DNA from: Agathobacter sp.
GTDB taxonomy: Bacteria; Bacillota; Clostridia; Lachnospirales; Lachnospiraceae
Assembly: GCA_017481285.1 (NCBI GenBank)
Contig: JAFUPI010000020.1
Location: forward strand, 1-32,831
DNA: 32,831 nucleotides
Reading direction: 5' to 3'
Positions 16,935 through 25,052 of the stretch are shown in pieces. The notes under the pieces were generated by a model. That model was not told where the DNA came from. It did no database searches and saw only the letters and a program-made list of their open reading frames with translations. Both the position numbers and the translations under genes were made by a program. Every line of letters starts with the position of its first letter. Positions within the stretch are counted from its first letter, which is position 1.

Positions 16935-16964
16935 AAGAGGAGGCAAAGGCTTCCTCTTTTTTAT
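16935..16964 (+). terminator. Intrinsic terminator after the esterase gene
   Basis: AAGAGGAGGC (16935-16944) pairs with GCTTCCTCTT (16949-16958) over 10 bp, one G-T wobble, loop AAAG, followed by TTTTATTATT. Confidence 0.88.
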
Positions 16965-17000
16965 TATTTATAAATTAATTATTAAATTACGTGTACGTAA

Positions 17001-17029
17001 TTGACACTGGAAATAGATAGGCATATAAT
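17001..17029 (+). promoter_or_regulatory. Consensus sigma A promoter of the ABC-MarR operon
   Basis: Perfect TTGACA (17001-17006) and perfect TATAAT (17024-17029) with an optimal 17-bp spacer. A promoter this strong is probably held down by the operators directly after it. Confidence 0.9.
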
Positions 17030-17034
17030 AAAAC

Positions 17035-17070
17035 TTAGCAAGCTAACTTTTAGCAAGCTAAGTTTTTTAT
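17035..17070 (+). promoter_or_regulatory. Tandem MarR-type operators that also form a terminator-like hairpin
   Basis: TTAGCAAGCTAA occurs twice, at 17035-17046 and 17050-17061, each with inverted arms TTAGC/GCTAA around AA. A half site TTAGC is at 17082-17086. They sit at and just after the expected transcription start (~17036), ideal for repression. The two copies together also fold: AACTTAGC (17032-17039) with GCTAAGTT (17057-17064), inner GCTAA with TTAGC, then a T6 run. The same bases could therefore act as a leader terminator. The operon's last gene is a MarR protein, the likely ligand of these sites. Confidence 0.75.
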
Positions 17071-17113
17071 TGCTCAAAAAGTTAGCAAAAAGGAAAAGAA
17101 AGGATTGATACAT

Positions 17114-18868
17114 ATGAACATGATTAAGACTTTGGCTGCTTACATCAAAGAGTATAAGAAGCCTTCGATCATTACCCCAATTCTGATGATTGGTGAAGTG
17201 TTGATGGAAACCATTATTCCATTTCTTATGGCATCCATTGTAAACGATGGTATTGAAAAGGGCAATATGACTCACATTTTTGTGACAGGTGTTCTTATGG
17301 TGGTGATGGCACTTTGTTCTTTGGGCTTTGGCGTAGGTGGAGCGAAGTTCGGTGCAATTGCGGCTATGGGATTTGGAAAAAATTTAAGAAAGGCGATGTT
17401 TGAAAATATACAGACATTCTCTTTTGCAAACATTGATAAGTTTAGTACATCGAGCTTGATTACGCGTATTACCACGGACGTAACCAATATCCAGATGTCT
17501 TATCAGATGCTTCTTCGTATCTATATGAGAGCTCCAGCCAGTCTTCTCTGCGCGATGGCAATGAGCTTCTTCATTAGTCCAAAACTTGCTTCTATTTACT
17601 TAGTAGCAGTTGTTTTGTTAGGAGCGGCTCTTATTTTTATTGCAACTAAGGCTATGAAGTATTTCCAGGCATCCTTCAAAAAATACGACAAGTTGAATGA
17701 AAGTGTGCAGGAAAATGTGTCTGCGATTCGTGTTGTAAAGGCATTTGTACGTGAAGAACATGAAAAGAAACGTTTCCATAAAGCATCTCAGGATATTTAT
17801 GATACTTTTGTAAGTGCAGAAAATATCATTATCTGGAATAATCCATTGATGCAGTTTACAGTATATTCATGTATTCTTTTAATTAGTTGGTTTGGGGCAC
17901 AGTTTATTGTAGCTGGCGATTTGCTAAAAGGTGATCTTATGGCGCTTCTTACCTATTGTATGAATATTCTTATGAATCTCATGATGCTGGCAATGATTTT
18001 TGTTATGTCCAGTATGAGTGTTGCCAGTGGACAGCGTATTTGTGAAGTATTAGAAGAAAAGGCAACGATTACAAATCCAGAAAATCCAGTAATGGAAGTA
18101 ACAGATGGAAGTATTCGCTTTGAAAATGTAACCTTCCGTTATTCGAAACATTCAGAGGCTCCAGTTCTGGATAATATCAATCTGGAGATTCAGTCTGGCC
18201 AGACCATTGGTATTATAGGTGGTACAGGTAGCTCCAAATCCACTTTCGTAAATATGATTAGTCGTCTCTATGATGTAGATGAAGGTGTAGTTTATGTAGG
18301 TGGAAAAGATGTAAGGGAATATGACTTAGAAACTCTTCGTAACGAAGTATCGGTAGTATTGCAGCAGAATGTATTATTCTCAGGTTCTATTTTGGATAAT
18401 CTTCGTTGGGGCGATGCAAATGCGACAGAAGAAGAGTGTATCGAAGCTTGTAAAATGGCTTGTGCAGATGAATTCATTGAAAGCTTCCCAGATAAGTACA
18501 ACACGCACATTGAACAAGGTGGAACCAACGTATCTGGTGGACAGAAACAGAGACTGTGTATTGCTAGAGCATTGTTGAAAAAACCTAAGGTGCTGATTCT
18601 CGATGACAGTACCAGTGCAGTAGATACGGCTACCGATGCGAAAATTCGTGCTGCTTTTAAAACCGCTATCCCAGGTACCACAAAGCTTATTATTTCGCAG
18701 CGTATCTCATCTATTCAGGATGCAGACCGTATTATTGTATTAGATGATGGTCGCGTAGATGGCTTTGGTACTCATGAAGAGCTGTTGAAGACAAATGCAA
18801 TTTATGCGGATATTTATGATGCCCAGACCAATGGTGGCGGCGACTTTGACGAAGGAGGTGACGACTAA
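17114..18868 (+). CDS. ABC exporter half-transporter, degenerate-site subunit
   Basis: The 584-residue protein has six membrane helices (to residue ~310) and a nucleotide-binding domain (~335-575). Walker A is GGTGSSKST, the signature is SGGQKQ, but Walker B ends LDDSTSAVD with Asp where the catalytic Glu should be, and the switch His is Gln (SQRIS). These are the hallmarks of the degenerate half of heterodimeric type IV exporters such as BmrCD/LmrCD/TM287-288. ATG 17114 follows AAAGGA at 17099-17104. The partner gene begins on the last base of the stop codon (TAATG). The usual substrates of such pairs are drugs or lipophilic compounds; MarR control supports a resistance role. Confidence 0.93.
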   Translation: MNMIKTLAAYIKEYKKPSIITPILMIGEVLMETIIPFLMASIVNDGIEKGNMTHIFVTGVLMVVMALCSLGFGVGGAKFGAIAAMGFGKNLRKAMFENIQTFSFANIDKFSTSSLITRITTDVTNIQMSYQMLLRIYMRAPASLLCAMAMSFFISPKLASIYLVAVVLLGAALIFIATKAMKYFQASFKKYDKLNESVQENVSAIRVVKAFVREEHEKKRFHKASQDIYDTFVSAENIIIWNNPLMQFTVYSCILLISWFGAQFIVAGDLLKGDLMALLTYCMNILMNLMMLAMIFVMSSMSVASGQRICEVLEEKATITNPENPVMEVTDGSIRFENVTFRYSKHSEAPVLDNINLEIQSGQTIGIIGGTGSSKSTFVNMISRLYDVDEGVVYVGGKDVREYDLETLRNEVSVVLQQNVLFSGSILDNLRWGDANATEEECIEACKMACADEFIESFPDKYNTHIEQGGTNVSGGQKQRLCIARALLKKPKVLILDDSTSAVDTATDAKIRAAFKTAIPGTTKLIISQRISSIQDADRIIVLDDGRVDGFGTHEELLKTNAIYADIYDAQTNGGGDFDEGGDD

Positions 18869-20778
18869 TGGCACCAGGAAGAGGTCCAAGAGGTCCAGTA
18901 CCTAAAATTAGTAATCCAGGCAAGCTTTTAAGCCGCCTTATGAAGTTCATCTTCTCTCGTTATTTCATACATTATGTTGTCGTACTCATTTGTATTTTTG
19001 CATCTGTATTCTGTAGTGTACAGGGAACATTGTTTATGGAGACCTTAATTGATGATTATATTGCTCCTATGATTGGTGTAGCTAATCCAGATTATGGTCC
19101 ACTCCTTGGAGCGATGGGACGTGTGGCAATTTTTTATGCTCTTGGTGTTGTGGCGGCATTTGTACAGCAGAAGGTACTCATTTATGTGTCACAGGGAACG
19201 ATTCGCGATATGAGAAATGAAGTATTTGCACATATGCAGGATTTGCCTATTCGATACTTTGACACGCATGCTCATGGAGACATTATGTCGGTTTATACCA
19301 ATGACATTGATACTCTTCGTCAGATGGTAAGCCAGAGTATTCCACAGATGATTAATTCGGTGATTACTATTGTGACCGTTTTTATTAACATGTGTATTTT
19401 GAGTGTTCCGCTTACCATTCTTTCTATTGTGGTAGTAGTAGTGAGTGTTATCGTATCCAAGCATTTTGCAGGATATTCCAGTCGATACTTCCTCGCTCAG
19501 CAGAAGGATTTAGGTAAACTGAATGGTTTCGTAGAAGAAATGCTTTCTGGACAGAAAGTAGTAAAAGTATTTACTCATGAAGATGAGAATATTGAAGAAT
19601 TTAATCAGTTAAATGAAAAACTTTTCGATAGTGCGAATAATGCAAACTTCTATTCTGGCTGTATGGGACCAATCAATAACAACATTGGACATATTGGTTA
19701 TGTATTGTGTGCGATGCTTGGTGGCGTATTGGCACTGGTAGGTTTCGGCGGATTTACCGTTGGTAAATTAGCAAGCTTCTTAACGTTTAATAAGAGCTTT
19801 AACATGCCAATCAACCAGGTAGTACAGCAAATGAATAGTATTATCATGGCACTTGCTGGTTGTGAACGTATCTTTGCATTATTGGATGAAGAACCTGAAA
19901 CAGACGAAGGTTATGTAACTTTAGTAAATGCAAAAGAAGAAAATGGACAGTTGGTAGAATGTGAAGAGCATACGGGAAGATGGGCTTGGAAGCATCCACA
20001 CAAAGAAGATGGAACCGTTACTTACCATGAATTGCTGGGAGATGTAACCTTCGATGGTGTTGACTTCGGTTATGTGCCAGAAAAGATAGTTCTCCACGAT
20101 ATAAAGATGTTCGCAACTCCAGGTCAGAAGATTGCTTTTGTAGGCTCTACAGGGGCAGGAAAGACTACAATTACTAACCTGATTAACCGTTTTTACGATA
20201 TTCAGGACGGTAAAATACGCTACGATGGTATCAATATCAATAAGATTAAGAAGGCAGATTTGCGTCGCTCGCTTGGTATCGTATTGCAGGATACGCATTT
20301 GTTCACCGATACGGTAGCAAACAATATTCGTTATGGTAAGTTAGATGCAACAGATGAAGAGGTTGTAGCAGCTGCAAAACTTGCGAATGCGGATACCTTT
20401 ATCCATCAGTTGCCAGATGGTTATGATACCGTACTTACGGGAGATGGTGCAAACCTTAGCCAGGGACAGAGACAGCTCCTTGCCATTGCCAGAGCAGCTA
20501 TCGCGGACCCACCAGTACTTATTTTGGATGAAGCGACCAGTTCTATCGATACCCGTACCGAACGTATTGTTCAGGATGGTATGGATAAGCTGATGCATGG
20601 ACGTACGACATTTGTTATTGCACATAGACTTTCTACGATTCGCAATAGTGATTGTATCATGGTTTTGGAACAGGGCCGGATCATTGAACGAGGCAGTCAC
20701 GAAGAACTTATTGCAGAACAGGGCAAGTATTATCAGCTCTATACAGGTATGAAGGCTGGTGATCATCATGCAGAATAA
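18868..20778 (+). CDS. ABC exporter half-transporter, catalytic-site subunit
   Basis: This 636-residue partner has six membrane helices (~30-330) and a nucleotide-binding domain (~385-625) with canonical residues: Walker A GSTGAGKTT, Walker B LILDEATSSID with catalytic Glu, and H-loop AHRLST. Its signature reads LSQGQ, the variant often seen in the catalytic subunit of heterodimers. An insert of ~50 residues between membrane and ATPase domains (around 350-390, Glu/His/Trp-rich) is typical of this clostridial subgroup. GGAGGTG at 18854 lies before ATG 18868. With the preceding gene it should form one heterodimeric exporter. Confidence 0.94.
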   Translation: MAPGRGPRGPVPKISNPGKLLSRLMKFIFSRYFIHYVVVLICIFASVFCSVQGTLFMETLIDDYIAPMIGVANPDYGPLLGAMGRVAIFYALGVVAAFVQQKVLIYVSQGTIRDMRNEVFAHMQDLPIRYFDTHAHGDIMSVYTNDIDTLRQMVSQSIPQMINSVITIVTVFINMCILSVPLTILSIVVVVVSVIVSKHFAGYSSRYFLAQQKDLGKLNGFVEEMLSGQKVVKVFTHEDENIEEFNQLNEKLFDSANNANFYSGCMGPINNNIGHIGYVLCAMLGGVLALVGFGGFTVGKLASFLTFNKSFNMPINQVVQQMNSIIMALAGCERIFALLDEEPETDEGYVTLVNAKEENGQLVECEEHTGRWAWKHPHKEDGTVTYHELLGDVTFDGVDFGYVPEKIVLHDIKMFATPGQKIAFVGSTGAGKTTITNLINRFYDIQDGKIRYDGININKIKKADLRRSLGIVLQDTHLFTDTVANNIRYGKLDATDEEVVAAAKLANADTFIHQLPDGYDTVLTGDGANLSQGQRQLLAIARAAIADPPVLILDEATSSIDTRTERIVQDGMDKLMHGRTTFVIAHRLSTIRNSDCIMVLEQGRIIERGSHEELIAEQGKYYQLYTGMKAGDHHAE

Positions 20779-21232
20779 TAGAATGAATCAAAACATCGGA
20801 CATAAGGTTCGCATTATTAACAATAATATTGATAAGTATTTTCATTCTTCCTGGGAAAAAGCAGGGGTAGAGCCAACACGTATGCAGTGTGCTACCTTAC
20901 ATTATTTAAGAGCTCACAAAGATGAGGATGTTTTCCAAAAGGATTTAGAAAACGTATTTTCTGTTTCGGGTGCAACCGCTACCAATATTTTGAAGGTCAT
21001 GGAAAAGGATGGTTTAATCACCCGTGTGCCGATGGAAAAGGATGCAAGACTCAAAAAACTGGAGATGACCGAGAAAGGAATCCAGTTTGATCATGCAGCG
21101 CATGAAAATATCCTGCGTTTGGAAGAAGGCATGATAAAGGGCTTTACAGAAGAGGAAATCACTAGATTTCGTGAGTATCTTGATCGACTGACACAAAATA
21201 TAGTGGATTTAGTGGAAGAAAACACCAAATAA
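20768..21232 (+). CDS. MarR-family transcriptional regulator
   Basis: The 154-residue protein has a winged helix at about residues 35-100: FQKDLENVFSVSGATATNILKVME as recognition region, then the wing with DARLKKLEMTEKG. Long helices at both ends serve dimerisation. The start overlaps the end of the second exporter gene by 11 bp; ATG 20768 is preferred, with GTG 20759 and ATG 20783 as in-frame alternatives, none with an ideal binding site. It almost certainly represses its own operon through the TTAGC-AA-GCTAA sites at 17035-17061. Being last in the operon gives autoregulation, with induction probably by an exported substrate. Confidence 0.92.
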   Translation: MQNNRMNQNIGHKVRIINNNIDKYFHSSWEKAGVEPTRMQCATLHYLRAHKDEDVFQKDLENVFSVSGATATNILKVMEKDGLITRVPMEKDARLKKLEMTEKGIQFDHAAHENILRLEEGMIKGFTEEEITRFREYLDRLTQNIVDLVEENTK

Positions 21233-21278
21233 AAATATACAAATTTTAAAAGGAAAATTTATTCATAATGACGAAGAG

Positions 21279-21311
21279 ACGCCGAAAACCTTGATTTTTC
21301 GGCGTTTTTTC
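21279..21311 (+). terminator. Intrinsic terminator after the MarR gene
   Basis: ACGCCGAAAA (21279-21288) pairs with TTTTCGGCGT (21296-21305), followed by TTTTTC. Confidence 0.9.
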
Positions 21312-21314
21312 ATG

Positions 21315-21332
21315 CTTTCGTACGTTAAAGCG
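21315..21332. promoter_or_regulatory. Shared 18-bp motif upstream of nrdD
   Basis: CTTTCGTACGTTAAAGCG at 21315-21332 recurs with one mismatch at 26041-26058, between the aldolase and mraY-like genes. Here it lies 25 bp upstream of the nrdD -35 box. A shared operator is suspected. Confidence 0.4.
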
Positions 21333-21357
21333 AACCACAATTTCTAGTTTTTACTCG

Positions 21358-21385
21358 TTGACAAAACCACTATATCTTGTATAAT
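21358..21385 (+). promoter_or_regulatory. nrdD promoter with an NrdR-box-like sequence
   Basis: Perfect TTGACA (21358-21363) and perfect TATAAT (21380-21385) are 16 bp apart. Between and into the -10 lies CCACTATATCTTGTAT (21367-21382), which agrees at about 13 of 16 positions with the NrdR consensus as I remember it (ACACWATATATWGTGT-like). NrdR represses ribonucleotide reductase genes when dATP is high. A second box at standard three-turn spacing is not convincing. The ~105-bp leader to ATG 21491 has two small hairpins only. Confidence 0.65.
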
Positions 21386-21490
21386 GAAATAGCACACTAC
21401 AAATGATGACAATGGCGGAGGTTGCCGCGAAAACAAAAAGATTCCAGCAATCTTTGCTTGGGGATAGAGAATTAGTGGAGGAGAGAACAA

Positions 21491-23677
21491 ATGAAGATTA
21501 TCAAGAGAAGTGGTAGTGAAGTAGTATTTGACGTAGAGAAAATCGTGAATGCTATCATCAAAGCAAACGAATCCGTATTGGATTATGAAAAATTATCAGA
21601 CAAGACTATCGAAGAAATTGCAAGAAATGTAGAAAATGCATGTGAAAACATGAAGCGTTCTCCTAGTGTAGAAGAAATTCAGGATATGGTAGAAAACCAG
21701 TTAATGAATCATCGTGCATTTAACGTAGCACGTAACTACATTACATATCGTTATAAGAGAGCATTGGTTCGTAAATCAAACTCTACCGATGAACAGATTC
21801 TTAGTTTGTTAGAGTGCAACAACGAAGAAGTAAAACAGGAAAATTCAAATAAGAATCCTACGGTGAACAGTGTTCAGCGTGACTATATGGCTGGTGAAGT
21901 AAGTAAAGATATTACCAAGCGTTTCTTACTTCCAGAAGATGTAGTAGAAGCACATGAAAAAGGTCTTATTCATTTCCATGATGCAGATTACTTTGCGCAG
22001 CATATGCATAACTGCTGTCTTGTAAACTTAGAAGATATGCTCCAGAACGGAACAGTTATCAGCGAAACTATGATTGACCCACCAAAGAGCTTCTCTACAG
22101 CTTGTAATATTGCAACACAGGCGATTGCTCAGATTGCAAGCTCACAGTACGGCGGACAGAGTATTTCACTTACACACCTTGCTCCATTTGTGCAGGTAAG
22201 CCGTGAAAAATTCCGTCAGGCAGTAAAGGCAGAATTCGAAGCAGTTGGTATCGAATATACACAGCAGATGGTAAATGACGTGGCTGAGCTTCGTGTAAAA
22301 GAAGAAATCAAACGTGGTGTACAGGTAATCCAGTATCAGGTCATCACACTTATGACTACCAATGGTCAGGCTCCATTTATCACAGTATTTATGTACTTAA
22401 ACGAAGCAAAAGATGAACAGACCAAGGCTGACCTTGCTGCTATCATCGAAGAAATGCTTCACCAGAGAATTCAGGGTGTTAAGAATGAAAAGGGTGTTTA
22501 TATTACACCTGCGTTCCCTAAACTCATCTATGTATTAGAAGAAGATAACATTCGTGAAGGCACAAAATATTGGGAACTTACCAAACTCGCTGCTAAATGT
22601 ACAGCAAAACGTATGGTTCCAGACTACATTTCTGAAAAGAAAATGTTAGAACTCAAAGTAGACAAAAACGGTGAAGGACATTGCTACACATGTATGGGTT
22701 GTCGTAGTTTCCTTACTCCATATGTGGATCCAGAAACAAATAAGCCAAAATACTATGGTCGTTTCAATCAGGGTGTAGTTACACTTAACCTTGTTGATAT
22801 CGCTTGCTCATCCGAAGGTGATGAAAAGAAATTCTGGGAAATCATGGATGAAAGACTTGAGCTTTGCTACCGTGCCCTTATGTGCAGACACAAACGTCTC
22901 CTTGGTACACCTTCTGACGTAGCTCCAATCCTTTGGCAGAACGGTGCATTGGCACGTTTAGAAAAAGGTGAAAAACTGGATAAATTATTATTCGGTGGAT
23001 ATTCAACTATTTCACTTGGTTACGCAGGTCTTTGTGAATGTGTACGCTATATGAAGGGCGTATCCCACACAGAACCAGAAGTAGGTACACCATTTGCACT
23101 TGCAGTTATGAGAAAACTCAATGCTGCATGTAAAGAATGGAAAGCAGCAAATAATATGGACTTCAGTTTATACGGAACTCCATTGGAATCTACTACTTAC
23201 AAATTTGCAAAATGTTTACAGAAACGTTTTGGCGTGATCGAAGGTGTTACAGACCGTAACTATATTACAAACAGCTACCATGTTCACGTAACAGAAGAAA
23301 TGAACGCATTTGATAAGCTCAAATTCGAAGCTCAGTTCCAGGAATTATCTCCAGGTGGAGCTATCAGCTACGTAGAAGTTCCAAATATGCAGAACAATAT
23401 TGAAGCTGTACTTTCTGTAATGCAGTACATTTACGACAATATCATGTACGCAGAACTTAATACCAAGAGTGACTACTGCCAGAAATGCGGATTCGACGGA
23501 GAAATCCAGATCGTTTCCGAAGAAGGTTCAGGAAAACTCGTTTGGGAATGTCCTAACTGTGGAAACCGTGACCAGGATCAGATGAGCGTTGCTCGTCGTA
23601 CCTGTGGATATATCGGAACTCAGTTCTGGAATCAGGGACGTACACAGGAAATTAAAGAAAGAGTATTGCATCTGTAA
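21491..23677 (+). CDS. nrdD: Anaerobic ribonucleoside-triphosphate reductase
   Basis: This 728-residue class III reductase makes deoxyribonucleotides without oxygen using a glycyl radical. An N-terminal ATP-cone (residues ~1-90, starting MKIIKRSGSEVVFDVEKI) provides allosteric control. The catalytic barrel includes FHDADYFAQHMHNC and CYTCMGCRSF. A C-terminal zinc site uses CQKC and CPNC, and the glycyl radical lies in RRTCGYIG, Gly706 by count. GGAGGAGAG before ATG 21491 is a strong site, and codon use is biased like glgP. The activase nrdG follows after 254 bp, a gap filled by structured element 2, whose basal stem contains the nrdD stop codon. Confidence 0.98.
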   Translation: MKIIKRSGSEVVFDVEKIVNAIIKANESVLDYEKLSDKTIEEIARNVENACENMKRSPSVEEIQDMVENQLMNHRAFNVARNYITYRYKRALVRKSNSTDEQILSLLECNNEEVKQENSNKNPTVNSVQRDYMAGEVSKDITKRFLLPEDVVEAHEKGLIHFHDADYFAQHMHNCCLVNLEDMLQNGTVISETMIDPPKSFSTACNIATQAIAQIASSQYGGQSISLTHLAPFVQVSREKFRQAVKAEFEAVGIEYTQQMVNDVAELRVKEEIKRGVQVIQYQVITLMTTNGQAPFITVFMYLNEAKDEQTKADLAAIIEEMLHQRIQGVKNEKGVYITPAFPKLIYVLEEDNIREGTKYWELTKLAAKCTAKRMVPDYISEKKMLELKVDKNGEGHCYTCMGCRSFLTPYVDPETNKPKYYGRFNQGVVTLNLVDIACSSEGDEKKFWEIMDERLELCYRALMCRHKRLLGTPSDVAPILWQNGALARLEKGEKLDKLLFGGYSTISLGYAGLCECVRYMKGVSHTEPEVGTPFALAVMRKLNAACKEWKAANNMDFSLYGTPLESTTYKFAKCLQKRFGVIEGVTDRNYITNSYHVHVTEEMNAFDKLKFEAQFQELSPGGAISYVEVPNMQNNIEAVLSVMQYIYDNIMYAELNTKSDYCQKCGFDGEIQIVSEEGSGKLVWECPNCGNRDQDQMSVARRTCGYIGTQFWNQGRTQEIKERVLHL

Positions 23678-23877
23678 TTAGAATTTTTAAAATACTACGA
23701 AATGGGTCTTACTATATATTGAAAGCGCACACGCTCTCGCTCTTAGCGGTGACGTCGCGTTACTAAATTCGTGACAATTAGCATTGCCACTCATTAAGTA
23801 ACGACTACCGCTAAAGGTGCTTTTTCAATACATAGTAGGACCCATTTCTTAGACTTTGAAGAAACTAATTACAGATG
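23669..23877 (+). ncRNA. Large structured element, copy 2 (between nrdD and nrdG)
   Basis: This is homologous in layout and core to 7892-8111. The outer perfect 13-bp stem (23669-23681 with 23865-23877) contains the nrdD stop codon. The second stem starts GAAATGGGTC (23699-23708) with GACCCATTTC (23839-23848) and continues with minor mismatches. Core pairing CGTTACT (23758-23764) with AGTAACG (23797-23803) is identical to copy 1. The apical hairpin is CAAT-TAGC-ATTG (23775-23786) extended by GTG/CAC, where copy 1 has CGAT/ATCG and ATG/CAT, so pairs are kept by double changes. TACTACGAAA is at 23693-23702. Being inside the nrdDG transcript, it could adjust the nrdD:nrdG ratio. Confidence 0.7.
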
Positions 23878-23931
23878 ATATACTTACATAATTTTGTGTG
23901 ACGTCTTTATAGGATAGGAGATATAAGAACT

Positions 23932-24453
23932 ATGAACTATGCAGGAATTAAATATACAGATATTGCAAATGGATTAGGTTGCCGCACGGTGCTTTTCGTG
24001 TCAGGCTGCCGCAATCACTGCAAGGACTGCTTCCAGCCTCATACATGGGACTTTAATTATGGGGAAGCCTTTGACGAAAAAGTACAGCAGGATATTCTGG
24101 ATTCTTTGAAACCAGATTATGTGCAGGGATTGACTTTGCTGGGTGGTGAGCCCTTTGAACCAGAAAATCAGGTAGAACTAGTGAAGTTCGTGCGAAAAGT
24201 AAAAGAACAGTATCCTAAGAAGGATATCTGGGCGTTTACGGGGTATATTTATGATGTTGATTTGGTAGAAGGTGGCAGAAAATACTGCGAAGCCACTGAC
24301 GAATTATTATCGATGCTGGATGTATTGGTAGATGGCCCATTTATCGCGGAGCAGAAGGACTTGACACTCAAGTTCCGAGGGAGTCGCAATCAGAGAGTTA
24401 TGGACATGAAAGAAACATTAAAAACGGGTAAAGTTGTCTTATTTATGGATTAG
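23932..24453 (+). CDS. nrdG: Anaerobic ribonucleotide reductase activase (radical SAM)
   Basis: The 173-residue radical-SAM enzyme installs the glycyl radical on NrdD. The iron-sulfur motif CRNHCKDC (Cys26, Cys30, Cys33) binds the 4Fe-4S cluster, and LLGGEPFEPEN (~residues 68-78) is the SAM-binding GGE motif. Length is typical for NrdG. AGGAGAT at 23917 precedes ATG 23932. It is the natural operon partner of nrdD. Transcription should end downstream in the terminal hairpin of palindrome copy B (24471 onward). Confidence 0.97.
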   Translation: MNYAGIKYTDIANGLGCRTVLFVSGCRNHCKDCFQPHTWDFNYGEAFDEKVQQDILDSLKPDYVQGLTLLGGEPFEPENQVELVKFVRKVKEQYPKKDIWAFTGYIYDVDLVEGGRKYCEATDELLSMLDVLVDGPFIAEQKDLTLKFRGSRNQRVMDMKETLKTGKVVLFMD

Positions 24454-24466
24454 AATCATATTGTGG

Positions 24467-25020
24467 AAAAGGGTGTCGCAAATATAACTTTGTCGACACC
24501 CTTATTTTGCAATATATATGTCTCTGTATTTTGCGTGCATTTTCGAACCTTTAAGGGAAATGCTATTATTTCTTGAAACACGCTGCTTGCTTAAGTTTTT
24601 TGTCTGGCATAGCTTTTACTATCTACACCGCTTTGTCCGTTGTGAAACAGACACCGTACTCCTATTTCTGTTTCTCTAATGTGGGCAGTCTTATAAAGTT
24701 GATATTAGCATGAGCCATGCAAAAAACTCCGCACAAAAACAGTGCGTCAGACAGTTTGCATGGCTCATGACATTTTATAATCCTGCCCACATAAGAGAAA
24801 CAACGAAATTCTCGTAAGGGTGTCCTGTTGCACACGGACAAAGCGGTGTAGATTGTAAAACTTATGACAGACAGAATAAATCATAAAAGCAAGCAGAGTG
24901 CTTCTTAGAAATAAAGCTTTTTTCTTAACCGAGAGAAAATGCACGCAAAATACAGAGACATATCTATTGCAAAGCAGAAGAAAAGGGCGTCGACAAAGTT
25001 ATATTTGCGACAGCCCTTTT
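24467..25020. repeat. Large palindromic repeat, copy B (complete)
   Basis: This ~554-bp near-perfect palindrome has arms reading inverted to each other almost throughout. It ends in AAAAGGG...CCCTTTT and has a central 15-bp perfect stem around CATGAGCCATGCAAA (~24709-24723) with TTTGCATGGCTCATG. Each end has its own small intrinsic terminator: GGGTGTCG (24471-24478) with CGACACCC and a T-rich tail on the nrdG side; on the right, GGGCGTCG with CGAC-A-GCCC then TTTT. It lies between nrdG and the convergent aldolase gene and probably terminates both. Orientation is opposite to copies C and D. No ORF is conserved. It fills the 599-bp gap with little else. Confidence 0.92.
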
Positions 25021-25052
25021 CTCATATAAAGGAGTACATATAAATGAAAAGT

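Noticed and set aside
17114..18868. Defective ABC transporter because of missing catalytic Glu and switch His
   Set aside because: Asp for Glu and Gln for His are normal in the degenerate subunit of heterodimeric exporters; the partner gene has both canonical residues.
21410..21490. Riboswitch in the nrdD leader
   Set aside because: Only two short hairpins (GCGG/CCGC and AAAGATT/AATCTTT) are visible; no recognised aptamer.
24467..25020. Intact insertion sequence
   Set aside because: No transposase ORF; the whole length is palindrome.
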